Shown: piece by piece, positions 8,693 to 19,700 of the stretch
Numbering within the stretch: position 1 is the stretch's first letter
How the letters are laid out: each line of letters opens with the position of its first letter
Source: Filimonas zeae
Lineage (GTDB): Bacteria; Bacteroidota; Bacteroidia; Chitinophagales; Chitinophagaceae
Direction: 5' to 3'
NCBI RefSeq assembly: GCF_014641615.1
Contig: NZ_BMIB01000001.1
Coordinates: 806,769 to 870,768, forward strand
Length of the DNA stretch: 64,000 nucleotides
The notes under the pieces: generated by a model
Told to the model about the DNA's origin: nothing
Databases searched by the model: none
Seen by the model: only the letters and a program-made list of their open reading frames with translations
Translations under genes and position numbers: made by a program

Positions 8693-11494
8693 ATGAGCCG
8701 CTACAACGAATACCTCAAAGAAATTGAAGAAAGAAAGGGTCAGGATCTCCACCCTAAACCGATTGACAGTGCCGAATTGCTGACTGAAGTGATTGCACAG
8801 ATAAAAGACCTCAACAACGTTCACCGGAAAGAGTCTCTCAATTTCTTTATTTATAATGTACTGCCAGGAACTACAAGTGCTGCCGGCGTTAAAGCTCAGT
8901 TTTTAAAGGAAATTATTCTGGGCAGCTCCAAAGTAGAAGAAATTACCCCTGATTTTGCTTTTGAACTGTTATCGCACATGAAAGGTGGCCCTTCTATTGA
9001 AGTACTGCTGGATCTGGCGCTGGGTAGTGATGCTGCTGTTGCCAAACAGGCGGGAGACGTGCTGAAAACGCAGGTGTTTTTGTATGATGCTGACACCGAT
9101 CGTTTGAAAGAAGCCTTCAAAAACGAAAATGCAATAGCCAGAGAAATTCTGGAAAGCTACGCGCAGGCTGAATTTTTTACAAAACTGCCGGAAGTACCGG
9201 AAGAAATTAATATAGTAACCTTTATTGCTGGTGAGGGCGATATTTCTACCGATTTACTCTCCCCAGGTAATCAGGCACACTCCAGAAGTGACCGTGAACT
9301 GCATGGTTTATGCATGATTACGCCACAGGCGCAAGCTGAAATAAGAGCGTTGCAGGCACAACACCCCGATAAAAGCGTAATGCTGATTGCCGAAAAAGGC
9401 ACCATGGGTGTAGGTTCATCAAGAATGTCTGGTGTAAACAACGTGGCACTGTGGACCGGCAAACAAGCCAGCCCTTATGTTCCATTTGTAAACATTGCCC
9501 CTATTGTAGGTGGTACCAACGGCATTTCTCCCATTTTCCTTACTACGGTAGATGTAACCGGTGGTATTGGTATTGACCTGAAAAACTGGGTGAAAAAGGT
9601 AGACGAAAATGGCAAGGTGATACGCAACGAGAATGGTGAACCTATTCTGGAAGAAGTGTACTCTGTGGCTACCGGTACTGTACTGACGATTAATACAAAG
9701 ACCAAGAAATTATATAAAGGCGAGCAGGAACTGATTGACATTTCAAAGGCACTGACGCCTCAGAAAAAGGAATTTATCAGGGCCGGAGGTTCTTATGCCA
9801 TTGTATTTGGTAAGAAAATTCAAACCATTGCAGCGAAGATTTTAAATATAGACGCTACGCCTGTATTTGCGCCTGCCAAAGAAATTTCCAATGAAGGCCA
9901 GGGACTTACAGCGGTTGAAAAAATCTTCAACAAGAACGCGGTAGGTACCACGCCTGGTAAAGTTTTACATGCCGGTTCTGATGTGCGTGTAGAGGTAAAT
10001 ATTGTAGGTTCTCAGGATACTACCGGTTTAATGACTGCTCAGGAACTGGAATCTATGGCAGCTACCGTAATTTCCCCTATTGTAGATGGTGCTTACCAGT
10101 CTGGTTGTCACACCGCCTCTGTATGGGATAAAAAAGCACAGGCCAACATTCCTAAACTGATGAAGTTTATGAATGGCTTTGGATTAATTACTGCCCGTGA
10201 CCCTAAAGGTGAATATCATTCTATGACGGATGTAATTCACAAGGTATTGAATGATATTACGGTAGATGAGTGGGCCATCATTATTGGTGGTGATTCGCAT
10301 ACCAGAATGTCGAAAGGTGTTGCGTTTGGTGCTGACTCAGGTACGGTTGCGCTGGCACTGGCTACCGGTGAAGCATCTATGCCTATTCCGGAATCAGTAA
10401 AAGTAACCTTCAAAGGTGAAATGAAAGGGCACATGGATTTTCGTGATGTAGTACATGCTACACAGGCACAAATGCTGCAGCAGTTTGGTGGCGAAAACGT
10501 GTTCCAGGGCAGAGTTATTGAAGTACACATAGGCACACTGCCTGCTGACCAGGCTTTTACATTTACTGACTGGACTGCAGAAATGAAGGCGAAAGCTTCT
10601 ATCTGTATTTCTGAAGATGATACCCTGATTCAATCTCTGGAAATTGCCAAAGGCAGAATTCAGATTATGATTGACAAGGGTATGGATAACAGCAGACAAG
10701 TACTGCAGGGCCTGATTAATAAAGCAGATAAAAGAATAGCCGAGATTAAATCGGGCGAAAAGCCATCGTTAACACCAGATGCCAATGCAAAGTATTATGC
10801 TGAGGTGGTAATTGATCTGGATGTGATTGATGAACCCATGGTAGCTGATCCGGATGTAAACAACGATGACGTTTCCAAGCGTTATACGCACGATACCATC
10901 CGCGGACTTTCTTACTACGGTGGTGGCAAAAAGGTGGATCTTGGTTTTGTGGGCTCTTGTATGGTGCACAAAGGCGATCTGAAAATTGTTTCTCAGATGC
11001 TGAAGAACCTGGAAGGTCAGCAGGGCAAGGTGGAGTTTCATGCACCGCTGGTAGTAGCAGCGCCTACTTACAATATTATTGATGAACTGCGTGCAGAAGG
11101 CGACTGGGAAATTCTGCAGAAATATTCTGGTTTTGAATTCGACGACAACGCCCCTAAAGGTGCTGCACGTACTGAATACGAAAACATGATGTATCTGGAG
11201 CGCCCAGGTTGTAACCTTTGTATGGGTAACCAGGAAAAAGCAGCAAAAGGTGATACGGTAATGGCTACCTCTACCCGTTTGTTCCAGGGAAGAGTGGTGG
11301 AAGATTCTGAGCGTAAAAAAGGCGAATCGCTGCTGGCTTCTACACCGGTGGTGGTACTTTCTGCTATTCTGGGAAGAATTCCGAATGTGGAAGAATACAA
11401 GGCAGCAGTAGAAGGTATTGACTTAACCAAGTTTGCGCCTCCGCTGAAGACCTTAACTTCTGTTCCGGTACGTAAGGACAGTGTTTCTTACTAG
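8693..11494 (+). CDS. acnB: Aconitate hydratase B
   Basis: This 933-residue protein is recognisable as aconitase B, the TCA-cycle enzyme that interconverts citrate and isocitrate and can also act on 2-methylisocitrate. It has the N-terminal HEAT-like domain unique to AcnB (about residues 1-160), a swivel domain with GSSRMSGVNN, and the catalytic domains with GGDSHTRMSKGV and QSGCHTAS. The likely [4Fe-4S] ligands are Cys756 (VGSCMVHKG) and the pair Cys840 and Cys843 (PGCNLCMGN). It is longer than E. coli AcnB (865 residues), as is usual in Bacteroidota. It is a single gene with its own promoter and terminator. An AAAGAAAG stretch precedes the ATG. Confidence 0.97.
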   Translation: MSRYNEYLKEIEERKGQDLHPKPIDSAELLTEVIAQIKDLNNVHRKESLNFFIYNVLPGTTSAAGVKAQFLKEIILGSSKVEEITPDFAFELLSHMKGGPSIEVLLDLALGSDAAVAKQAGDVLKTQVFLYDADTDRLKEAFKNENAIAREILESYAQAEFFTKLPEVPEEINIVTFIAGEGDISTDLLSPGNQAHSRSDRELHGLCMITPQAQAEIRALQAQHPDKSVMLIAEKGTMGVGSSRMSGVNNVALWTGKQASPYVPFVNIAPIVGGTNGISPIFLTTVDVTGGIGIDLKNWVKKVDENGKVIRNENGEPILEEVYSVATGTVLTINTKTKKLYKGEQELIDISKALTPQKKEFIRAGGSYAIVFGKKIQTIAAKILNIDATPVFAPAKEISNEGQGLTAVEKIFNKNAVGTTPGKVLHAGSDVRVEVNIVGSQDTTGLMTAQELESMAATVISPIVDGAYQSGCHTASVWDKKAQANIPKLMKFMNGFGLITARDPKGEYHSMTDVIHKVLNDITVDEWAIIIGGDSHTRMSKGVAFGADSGTVALALATGEASMPIPESVKVTFKGEMKGHMDFRDVVHATQAQMLQQFGGENVFQGRVIEVHIGTLPADQAFTFTDWTAEMKAKASICISEDDTLIQSLEIAKGRIQIMIDKGMDNSRQVLQGLINKADKRIAEIKSGEKPSLTPDANAKYYAEVVIDLDVIDEPMVADPDVNNDDVSKRYTHDTIRGLSYYGGGKKVDLGFVGSCMVHKGDLKIVSQMLKNLEGQQGKVEFHAPLVVAAPTYNIIDELRAEGDWEILQKYSGFEFDDNAPKGAARTEYENMMYLERPGCNLCMGNQEKAAKGDTVMATSTRLFQGRVVEDSERKKGESLLASTPVVVLSAILGRIPNVEEYKAAVEGIDLTKFAPPLKTLTSVPVRKDSVSY

Positions 11495-11516
11495 TAACTT
11501 AATATAAAATGCATAT

Positions 11517-11551
11517 AAAATCCCCTGCCTTGTGAGAGCGCAGGGGATTTT
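11517..11551 (+). terminator. Rho-independent terminator of acnB
   Basis: A 12-bp stem (11517-11528 with 11540-11551) with an 11-nt loop ends in a T-run, 23 bases after the acnB stop codon. Confidence 0.85.
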
Positions 11552-11701
11552 TGTTACCTGATACTGTAACCCTGTTACCGGCCTGTCCGTTCCTGAAAAC
11601 CGGTAATTCCCTTATCTTTACAAGGCTCTGCATCTCCGTACAGCCTTTTAATTTCCAGTATTCTGCATTTAATCATGTAACTGTATGCGGTTACCCGTAA
11701 T

Positions 11702-13498
11702 GTGCTGCAGTTAAAAATTATATACATTTATATAGTGCCATATACAGCAACTATTAACGATGTACATCAGCAGTTTGCTGAGTACTTTAACGTACCGGTT
11801 TTAAAGCCTTATTTGTACCAGCTTTTTAAAAAGATGGCCGAAGGGCATATTTGCATTCATCTGGATGATGCGGGTGGGGATACAGCATTACCTCCACTGC
11901 AACTGCCTGTGCCGCTGGTTACAACAGAGGAAGATGGTTATGAACCTTTTGTATTGCATGGCAACAGGTTATATATGCACCGCTATTTCCGGTACGAAAC
12001 CCTGTTTCTCCGGCGTATTTTCCGTTTTATGGAGGAAGATGCCGGTGTAAGGGAGGAAAGGCTGGCGATGCTGGATGCGCACCGCACCTTTATCAGTGCT
12101 TTGTTTGAACAACCGGCAATTGACGGGCCTTCTGTGCCGGACTGGCAACTGGCGGCGGCTATTACCGGGGTGCTTAATCAGTTTACTATTATTACCGGCG
12201 GCCCGGGCACCGGTAAAACCACTACCGTGGCTAAAATACTGGCCATACTATATACCTTACAGCCTGGTACAACGGTAGCATTGGCTGCGCCTACGGGGAA
12301 AGCAGCAGCGCGTATGGCCGAAAGTTTGCGCAATACCCGTTTGCCTGCAGCACCGGAAATAACCGGCCTGTTTGCGGCTATTACCCCCGCAACCATTCAC
12401 CGGCTGCTGAAACCGCAGCCGAATACACCGTATTTCCGCCACAATGCTGCTAACCCATTACCGTACGATGTGGTGATAGTAGATGAGTGCTCCATGATAG
12501 ATGTGGCTTTATTTGCCAAACTGCTGGATGCTATAGGAACCGGTACGCGTTTATTGCTGCTGGGTGATAAAGATCAGCTGGCTTCTGTGGAAGCGGGCAG
12601 TCTGTTTGGCGATGTGTGCCAGGCACAGCCGGTGCTTAACCTGTTTACACCGGAACGGCTGCAGTACATCAATACATTTATTGCGCAGTCCGGTAAGCAG
12701 CTACCTGCAAGTGCCATTGGCAATGATACCGGGCATCCGCTGTTTCAGCACCTGGTGGAGTTAAGGTATAGCCATCGTTTTTCTGATGATAAAGGCATCG
12801 GAAAATTCAGTAAGGCAGTTATTCAAAACCAGCCCGAAAATATTCGTCCGTTTTTTCAGCCAGGTTATGACGAACAGGTGGTGATAGATCAGTTATACAG
12901 TCAGCAGGTATTTGAAAATTTTATAGCAGGTTATGAAGATTTTCTGCAGGAAAAGGATATCCGCACGGCACTTCGCAAAATGAATCAGCTGCGTGTGCTA
13001 TGTGCGGTAAGAGAGGGTGAGAGCGGCTTGTATGCGGTTAACCTGGCTATTGAAAAATACCTGCACAGCCGTAAGTTAATTACCGCACATCAGGAATTTT
13101 ATGAAAACAGACCTGTTATTCTTACCCGCAATTATTACGAGCATAACCTGTTTAATGGCGATACTGGTATTATTCGTGCAGATGAAAATAACATACTGAT
13201 GGCCTGGTTTGAAGATAGTGAAGGAGAGTTGCGTGCAGTATTGCCGGGCTATTTAACCGAGGCTGAAACTGTGTTTGCTATGACTATTCATAAAAGCCAG
13301 GGATCGGAATTTAATCAGGTGCTGGTAATATTACCGCCATCATCTGATGTGGCTATTGTTACGCGTGAGCTGTTGTATACCGCCGTTTCCAGGGCTAAAA
13401 GCAAAGTATATATTCAGGCTACGGAAGAAGTGGTATTACAGGCTGCCGCCCGTTTTGTAGAAAGGGCTTCCGGTATTGCTGCCCGTTTTCATCATTAA
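11702..13498 (+). CDS. recD: Exodeoxyribonuclease V alpha subunit (RecD helicase)
   Basis: This is a superfamily 1B helicase of the RecD group, the 5'-3' motor of RecBCD, which resects double-strand breaks for recombination. Visible motifs are Walker A GGPGTGKTTTVAKI (about residue 162), VDECSMIDVALFAKLL (Walker B), LLGDKDQLASVEAGS (motif III) and the C-terminal FAMTIHKSQGSEF with YTAVSRAKSKVYI (motifs V and VI). The first residues are uncertain: the frame opens with GTG at 11702, another GTG lies at 11735, and no in-frame ATG occurs before residue 45. It is the first gene of recD-recC-recB, with 15 bases to recC. Confidence 0.88.
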   Translation: MLQLKIIYIYIVPYTATINDVHQQFAEYFNVPVLKPYLYQLFKKMAEGHICIHLDDAGGDTALPPLQLPVPLVTTEEDGYEPFVLHGNRLYMHRYFRYETLFLRRIFRFMEEDAGVREERLAMLDAHRTFISALFEQPAIDGPSVPDWQLAAAITGVLNQFTIITGGPGTGKTTTVAKILAILYTLQPGTTVALAAPTGKAAARMAESLRNTRLPAAPEITGLFAAITPATIHRLLKPQPNTPYFRHNAANPLPYDVVIVDECSMIDVALFAKLLDAIGTGTRLLLLGDKDQLASVEAGSLFGDVCQAQPVLNLFTPERLQYINTFIAQSGKQLPASAIGNDTGHPLFQHLVELRYSHRFSDDKGIGKFSKAVIQNQPENIRPFFQPGYDEQVVIDQLYSQQVFENFIAGYEDFLQEKDIRTALRKMNQLRVLCAVREGESGLYAVNLAIEKYLHSRKLITAHQEFYENRPVILTRNYYEHNLFNGDTGIIRADENNILMAWFEDSEGELRAVLPGYLTEAETVFAMTIHKSQGSEFNQVLVILPPSSDVAIVTRELLYTAVSRAKSKVYIQATEEVVLQAAARFVERASGIAARFHH

Positions 13499-13513
13499 TA
13501 TGTTAATCCTGCC

Positions 13514-16500
13514 ATGGCGCTTTTTGTAAAAGTTTCTAATTCGCTCGAAAGACTGTCGCAGCAGCTATCACATACCTTACAGCAGTCGCAGACAGGGGTA
13601 TTTGAGCCGTATACCATTGTTACCCAAACAGAGGGTATGAACAACTGGCTGCGGCAGCAGCTGGCTGCACAAATGGGTATTGCTGCCAACTGCCGTTTTG
13701 TAAAACCGAACGATCTTATTTATAACGTATACTACCTGCTGGGTGGAAGCCACTCCGAAATACTGAGTGCACAAACCTTATCCTGGTTGTTATATAACCT
13801 GCTGGGCGAGCCTGATTTTGCCCGGCGTTTTCCTGCTATTGCAGGTTATTTTACTACGGGAGCCGACAGAGAAGTAAAGAGAATGGCGCTGGCCGAAAAA
13901 GTAGCCGATCTGTTTGATCAGTATCAGATATACCGCCCGGAAATGATTATGCAATGGAACCAGTCTGATGTGAAAATTGCAGAAGAAGATGCCTGGCAGC
14001 AATACCTGTGGGTAAATGCCAAACAGGCAAGCAACCATACACTGCCCGATAAAACGGTGGTAGGGCAATACATTCTGGAGGCGCTGCAGAATGTTGCACA
14101 GCAAAAAACATTGCGGCACAGAATGAAAGCGGTACACCTGTTTGGCCTGTCTATTATAACCGCTTATCATATGCACATACTGCTGAAGTTAAGTGAGGTA
14201 ACGGATGTGCATTTTCATATGATAAACCCGGCGCCAACGGTGTACTGGCTGGATGACCGCAGCGAAAAACAACTGGCCCGGTGGCGGCAGAAAGGCAGGT
14301 TTACCGAAGCTGAAATTACCGGCAACCCATTGCTCAACAGCTGGGGCACCGTGGTAAAAGATACCTTTAGTATGTTTTTTACACACGATGCTTTTATTAA
14401 TGCCTATGATGATGCTGATATAGTGCCGCCGGTGCCGGATAGCCTGTTACATAAGCTGCAGCACGATATATTTAATGCAGCAGCAGGCGAAGCGCGTAAT
14501 GTGCTTACGGCGGGCGATATACAGGATGGTTCGCTAACCATCAATTCCTGTTATACAGTAGCGCGGGAGGTGGAGGCTTTGTATAATTATCTGGTATACC
14601 TGGCCGATCAGAAAGAGAAAAACCTTTCACCCAGGGATATTGTGGTTATGGTTAGCGATATTAATGTGTATGCGCCTTATATAAAAGCGGTGTTTGCCAA
14701 TGCGCCGTACCGCTTTCGCTATACCATTGCCGATGAAAGTTATGCAGATAACGACAGCTTGCTGAATGCCTTGTATGCGGTACTGCAACTGTCTGAAGAA
14801 AGCTGCACGGCGGAAGATGTGGTGCAGTTACTTGATTCATCGTATGTACGTAAACGTTTTGCTATAAGCGACCCTATGCTTATAAGGCAGGTGGTAACCC
14901 AGGCCAATATACGTTATGGTATAGAAGGCAGGGAGACGGATGAAACCTTTCTGGTAAGCTGGCGCTATGGGTTAAAGCGCATACTGTTTGGTATTTGTAT
15001 GAGCGGGGAGGAAGAATATGGTGAAGGCACTTACAGCTTTTACCCGGTAGACAGGATGGAGGGCCGGGAAGCGCAGGAGATTATCCGGTTCTGCCATTTT
15101 GTGGAAATGCTGATACAGGTAGTGGAAGATAAAAAACGCAGCCGCAGCGTTGCGGGCTGGGTTAGTTATATAGAATTTGTATTGCACAACCTGGTATACG
15201 AGGCACAGGAGGAGGCGGAGGAGGAGTATGTGCAGGTAATACAGCAGCTTACGGCCTATAACCTGGTGAATGAGTATATGCGGGATAACATTTCCTATGC
15301 CGTATTCAGCCACAGCTTTTTGCAAACACTGGGCAGTACTACCCGCTCCGGCCTGTTTGTGAATGGGGGTATAACGTTCTGCTCCTTAATTCCCATGCGC
15401 AGTATTCCTTTTAAAGTAGTGGCGGTGTTGGGTATGGGGTATAATCAGTTTCCACGCCGCGAACAGACCGTTCATTTTAACCTGATGGAAAAGAACCGGC
15501 AGCGGGGCGATAGAAACATTAAAGAAAATGATAAACATTTATTGCTCGAAACCGTACTGTCGGCCAGGGAATATTTATACATCAGCTATATAGGGCAAAG
15601 CGCTAAAGATAACACCACTGTTCCCGCATCGGCATTAATAGATGAACTGGTAGAGTATATTGAGTCTGGCGCTGAAGAGCCTGAAAAGGTAAAGCAGCAG
15701 CTGATTACATTGCAGCCTTTGCAATCGTTCAGCATACGCTATAACCGGCAGAATACCCGCCTGTATAATTACCTTACCATGGCGCCCGCAGAAAAAAAGG
15801 TGATGACTGTTGCAGATAAAGCCATTGCGGAAATTTCGTTTGAAGAAATTATGCTGGACGATCTGGTGTATTTTTTCCGGCACCCTTTCCGTGTATACTA
15901 TAACAAGGTGCTGGGTATTTATTACCGTAACGAGCAGGTGTTGCTGAAAGAAAATGAATTGTTTACGCTTAATACCCTCCAGCAATGGACGTTGAAAAAT
16001 AAATTGTTACAGTTGCCGGAAGGAGAGCAGGAGCAACTGAAAAAGCGTTTGGTAAAAACAGGCGGCCTGCCATTGAAAAACATGGCAGATGTACAATGGC
16101 AGCAGCTGAATGAAACAGTGGCGCAAACGCGCAGTTTGTACAGGAACTGCACCAAAGGTGCCGGAGAACAAAAGGTGGATATTCTGCTGCCCTGTAGCGG
16201 TGGCAGTGTGCTTAAGGGTACTATAAGTGAAGTATTTGATGGTACATTGGTACAGGTATCGTGGAGTAAAAACGAACGCAAATACCTGATGGATGCCTAT
16301 ATCCGTTACCTGGCGGGTATTGCGGCAGGTGTCCTTAACGGAATGTGTTTTATTTCCGGTGCCAAAGAAAACAAAGTGTTTGAAGCAGCACCTTTAGCTA
16401 AAGAAGAGGCCATGCAGCGGCTTAACCAGCTGGTGGAGGTATACCGGAGCGGCTTTACGCGCATTGTTCCGTTTTATCCTGATTTTGCTATCAGCCCCCA

Positions 16501-16714
16501 TGAACTGGAAACGCTGGACGAACCAGGCTTTCATAAAAAAGTAAAAGATGCACTGGATAATGGCTTTTTTGAGCGTAAAGATGATCCGTATCTGATGCCG
16601 GAATACGATAAAGGCTTTTTTCATAGCCCCGGTATTATGGAAGAATACAAAACCATTGCCCGGCTATTGATAGCGCCTTTAGCATCCGTTTTTCCCGGCT
16701 ATCCTTTTAAATAG
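13514..16714 (+). CDS. recC: Exodeoxyribonuclease V gamma subunit (RecC)
   Basis: This 1,066-residue protein matches RecC: an N-terminal degenerate helicase region with NWLRQQLAAQMGIAAN (about residue 40-55), LFGLSIITAYHMHIL, a central region with GGITFCSLIPMRSIPFKVV and VLGMGYNQFPR, and a C-terminal inactive nuclease-like domain with DLVYFFRHPFRVYYNKVLGI. RecC holds the RecB and RecD motors together and scans for recombination signals. It lies between recD (15-base gap) and recB (12-base gap), which supports one transcript. The length is close to that of E. coli RecC (1,122). Confidence 0.92.
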   Translation: MALFVKVSNSLERLSQQLSHTLQQSQTGVFEPYTIVTQTEGMNNWLRQQLAAQMGIAANCRFVKPNDLIYNVYYLLGGSHSEILSAQTLSWLLYNLLGEPDFARRFPAIAGYFTTGADREVKRMALAEKVADLFDQYQIYRPEMIMQWNQSDVKIAEEDAWQQYLWVNAKQASNHTLPDKTVVGQYILEALQNVAQQKTLRHRMKAVHLFGLSIITAYHMHILLKLSEVTDVHFHMINPAPTVYWLDDRSEKQLARWRQKGRFTEAEITGNPLLNSWGTVVKDTFSMFFTHDAFINAYDDADIVPPVPDSLLHKLQHDIFNAAAGEARNVLTAGDIQDGSLTINSCYTVAREVEALYNYLVYLADQKEKNLSPRDIVVMVSDINVYAPYIKAVFANAPYRFRYTIADESYADNDSLLNALYAVLQLSEESCTAEDVVQLLDSSYVRKRFAISDPMLIRQVVTQANIRYGIEGRETDETFLVSWRYGLKRILFGICMSGEEEYGEGTYSFYPVDRMEGREAQEIIRFCHFVEMLIQVVEDKKRSRSVAGWVSYIEFVLHNLVYEAQEEAEEEYVQVIQQLTAYNLVNEYMRDNISYAVFSHSFLQTLGSTTRSGLFVNGGITFCSLIPMRSIPFKVVAVLGMGYNQFPRREQTVHFNLMEKNRQRGDRNIKENDKHLLLETVLSAREYLYISYIGQSAKDNTTVPASALIDELVEYIESGAEEPEKVKQQLITLQPLQSFSIRYNRQNTRLYNYLTMAPAEKKVMTVADKAIAEISFEEIMLDDLVYFFRHPFRVYYNKVLGIYYRNEQVLLKENELFTLNTLQQWTLKNKLLQLPEGEQEQLKKRLVKTGGLPLKNMADVQWQQLNETVAQTRSLYRNCTKGAGEQKVDILLPCSGGSVLKGTISEVFDGTLVQVSWSKNERKYLMDAYIRYLAGIAAGVLNGMCFISGAKENKVFEAAPLAKEEAMQRLNQLVEVYRSGFTRIVPFYPDFAISPHELETLDEPGFHKKVKDALDNGFFERKDDPYLMPEYDKGFFHSPGIMEEYKTIARLLIAPLASVFPGYPFK

Positions 16715-16726
16715 TAGGTACAATAC

Positions 16727-19700
16727 ATGAAAACGAATTTATACCAGCATTTTGAAGCAGCTACAGTGCCTCTGGAAGGCAGCAACCTGATAGAGGCCAG
16801 CGCAGGAACGGGTAAAACCTATTCCATTGCCATACTGGCTTTACGGCTGGTGCTGGAAAAAAAGATACCGGTAAAAGAGATACTCATGGTTACTTTTACC
16901 AAAGCGGCCGTGGCCGAACTGCACGAACGGGTACGGCTTTTTATGCGCACGGCATATAAAGCCTGCGAAGGCAAGCCTGTGAAAGATGCAAATATTCAGC
17001 AACTGGTTGAAAAGGCTATTGCTGCGGACGGTGTGCAGAATGTGCAGCAGCGCCTGAGAGATGCGGTGCTGTTGCTGGACGAAACGGCAGTATTTACCAT
17101 TCATAGCTTTTGCCAGCAAACCCTTACTGAATTTGCTTTTGAAACCAATCAGCTGTTTGGAACGGAAATGGTGCAGAATGCGGAAGCCATGATAGAGGAA
17201 GAAGTGCATGAATTCTGGCGTACACATATTACCACGCTGCCGGTGGCACTGCTGAACATACTGATGCAGCGCTATACCATGGAGGCGCTGAAGCGGCTGG
17301 TGAAGGAAGACCTGGGCGGTAAAAAATACATGAACTCAGACGGTATGGCTGCATTGTCTGCAACGGAGCTGGATGCTATGCAGCAGCAGATAGCAGCAGC
17401 ACAGCAACAGTGCGAGGTATTGACCAGCCAGATACGGCAATACATTACCGCTAATGCTGCTACATTAAAAGAAGTTTGCGCTACCAATACCTATGCGAAA
17501 AAAAGTGCACAACATTTAATAGATACCCCCGACCAACTGATAACGTTTATAAACAGCAACAGGGATAAAGCTTATGTAGGTAAAGTATTTGGAAATATAC
17601 TAACCATGCTGGAACCTTTGGAGCAATTAAAAGAAACGATAGAGGATATTCTGAGGGATATTATGTTTAACCTCAACTGCCAGGCTATTATTATGGTGAG
17701 GGCTGGTGTACAGGCAAATAAACGGCGTAATAACCTGATGGGGTTTGATGATATGATTGTAAACCTGCACAAGGCTATTACCGCACCGGGCAGTCAGCGA
17801 CTGGTTAACGTACTGCGCCATAAATACAAAGCGGTGTTTGTGGATGAGTTTCAGGATACGGACCGCCAGCAATTCGACATTTTTGACAAAGCCTTTGGCG
17901 AAGAAACGATTCTGTTTTACATAGGCGACCCAAAACAGTCTATTTACGCCTGGCGCAAAGCAGATATATTTACCTATTTCAAAGCGCGCGAAGGCGTACA
18001 GCGGTGTTACGGCATGAACCGGAACTTCCGCTCCACCCCGGCGCTTATAGGGGCTATGAATGCCTTTTTTGTACCTGCACCCGGCTTTGATACCTTCTAT
18101 TTTTCTGATGCAGAAGAAAGCATTGACTATATACCGGTAGAAGCAGCCAACCCCAAAGCAGCCACTGCTTTTTACAGGAATGGAGTGGAAGAGGCGCCTG
18201 TAACAGTGTATAGTGTAAAAACCAGAGAGGAAATTATAGCAGCGGCGGCGGCACAGGTTTTAGCACTGCTGCAGGATAGCGGTTACCAGGTTGCGCGGGC
18301 AGATGGTACACTGCGTGCTATTACACCATCGGATATTGGTGTGCTGGTACGTAAGCATAACGAGGGCAGGGGCATTAAAGCACAGCTGGCAAAGCTGGGC
18401 ATACCCGCGGTAGCTATTGATGATGCTAAAGTGCTGCACACTACCGAAGCGCAATATCTGCTATATCTGATGCAGGCTATGGAGATGCCGGACCGATCTT
18501 CTATTAACCGCGCACTGCTATCGCCTTTTACCGGTTACACTACACAAACCATCCTTATGCTCAACGATGAGGTAACCCTTGGTTTGTTTGGTAAATACAA
18601 AACCCGCTGGCAGGAAGATGGCATTTATACCGCACTGATAGATTTTACGGCAGACTTTGAAGTGCGCCGGGTGCTGCTGCAAACACATGCGGAAGAGGGT
18701 GAACGTATTATATCTAACCTGTTTCAGCTGATAGAACTGGTACATCAGGTGCAGAGCAGGAAAAACCTGTCTGCACCCGAACTGCTGTCCTGGCTGCAAA
18801 AAGGCATAGAAGGTATGGAAACAGAAGGGGACGAATATGAACAAAGAGTAGAGAGTGACGAAGAAGCCGTGAAGATTGTTACTATACATAAAAGCAAGGG
18901 ACTGGAATACCCTATTGTAATAGCGCCTTTCCTTGATTTTAAAAACAACAACCGCGATGAGCTGGTTAGTTTCCGGCACCCGCAAACCGGGGAATATATC
19001 TGTGCCGAAAAATACCGCTTATCTACTGAACTGCTGGAAAGTCAGCAGCAACAGGCTGAACAGGAAAACAGGCGTTTGTTATACGTGGCGCTTACCCGTG
19101 CCGTATACAAATGTTATATTTATAAAGGCACCGGCGGCCCTTATTCGGGCTCTACCTTATCTGCGTTTATACAGCCGTTGAGCGCTGCGCCGCCAGAGGG
19201 TATTTTATTTGATGCAACGGTGCCTGAGAGTGATGGAAAACGTTACCGCAAAAACAATGCATCTGATACCTTTACTGCTGCCCCTGCAGTACAGTTTTCG
19301 CTGCAGCAGCAACACTGGCGAAAACTGAGTTACAGCATGCTGGCTGCCAGTGCGCTTAAAAGCCCCAAAAGCAAGTCGCAACCGGTAGCGGCAGAATACG
19401 ATACATTTATTTTTCACACCTTAAAACGCGGTGCCAAAACAGGCGATCTGCTGCACTATATATTTGAACGTATTCATTTTGGTGATGATACCCGCTGGCC
19501 ACAGGTGCTGGATGAAGCTGTGCGCCGGTATGCACCCGGCCAGCAGCAGGCATACATACCTATGCTGCAGCAATTATTACAGCAGGTATTACATACAGTT
19601 ATACCTATAAATGAAACCACACAGTTTACTTTGGCGCAGATAGCCGGCAACAGACGCATTACCGAGTTTGAATTTGATTTTCCGATACAGGCTTTACCTG

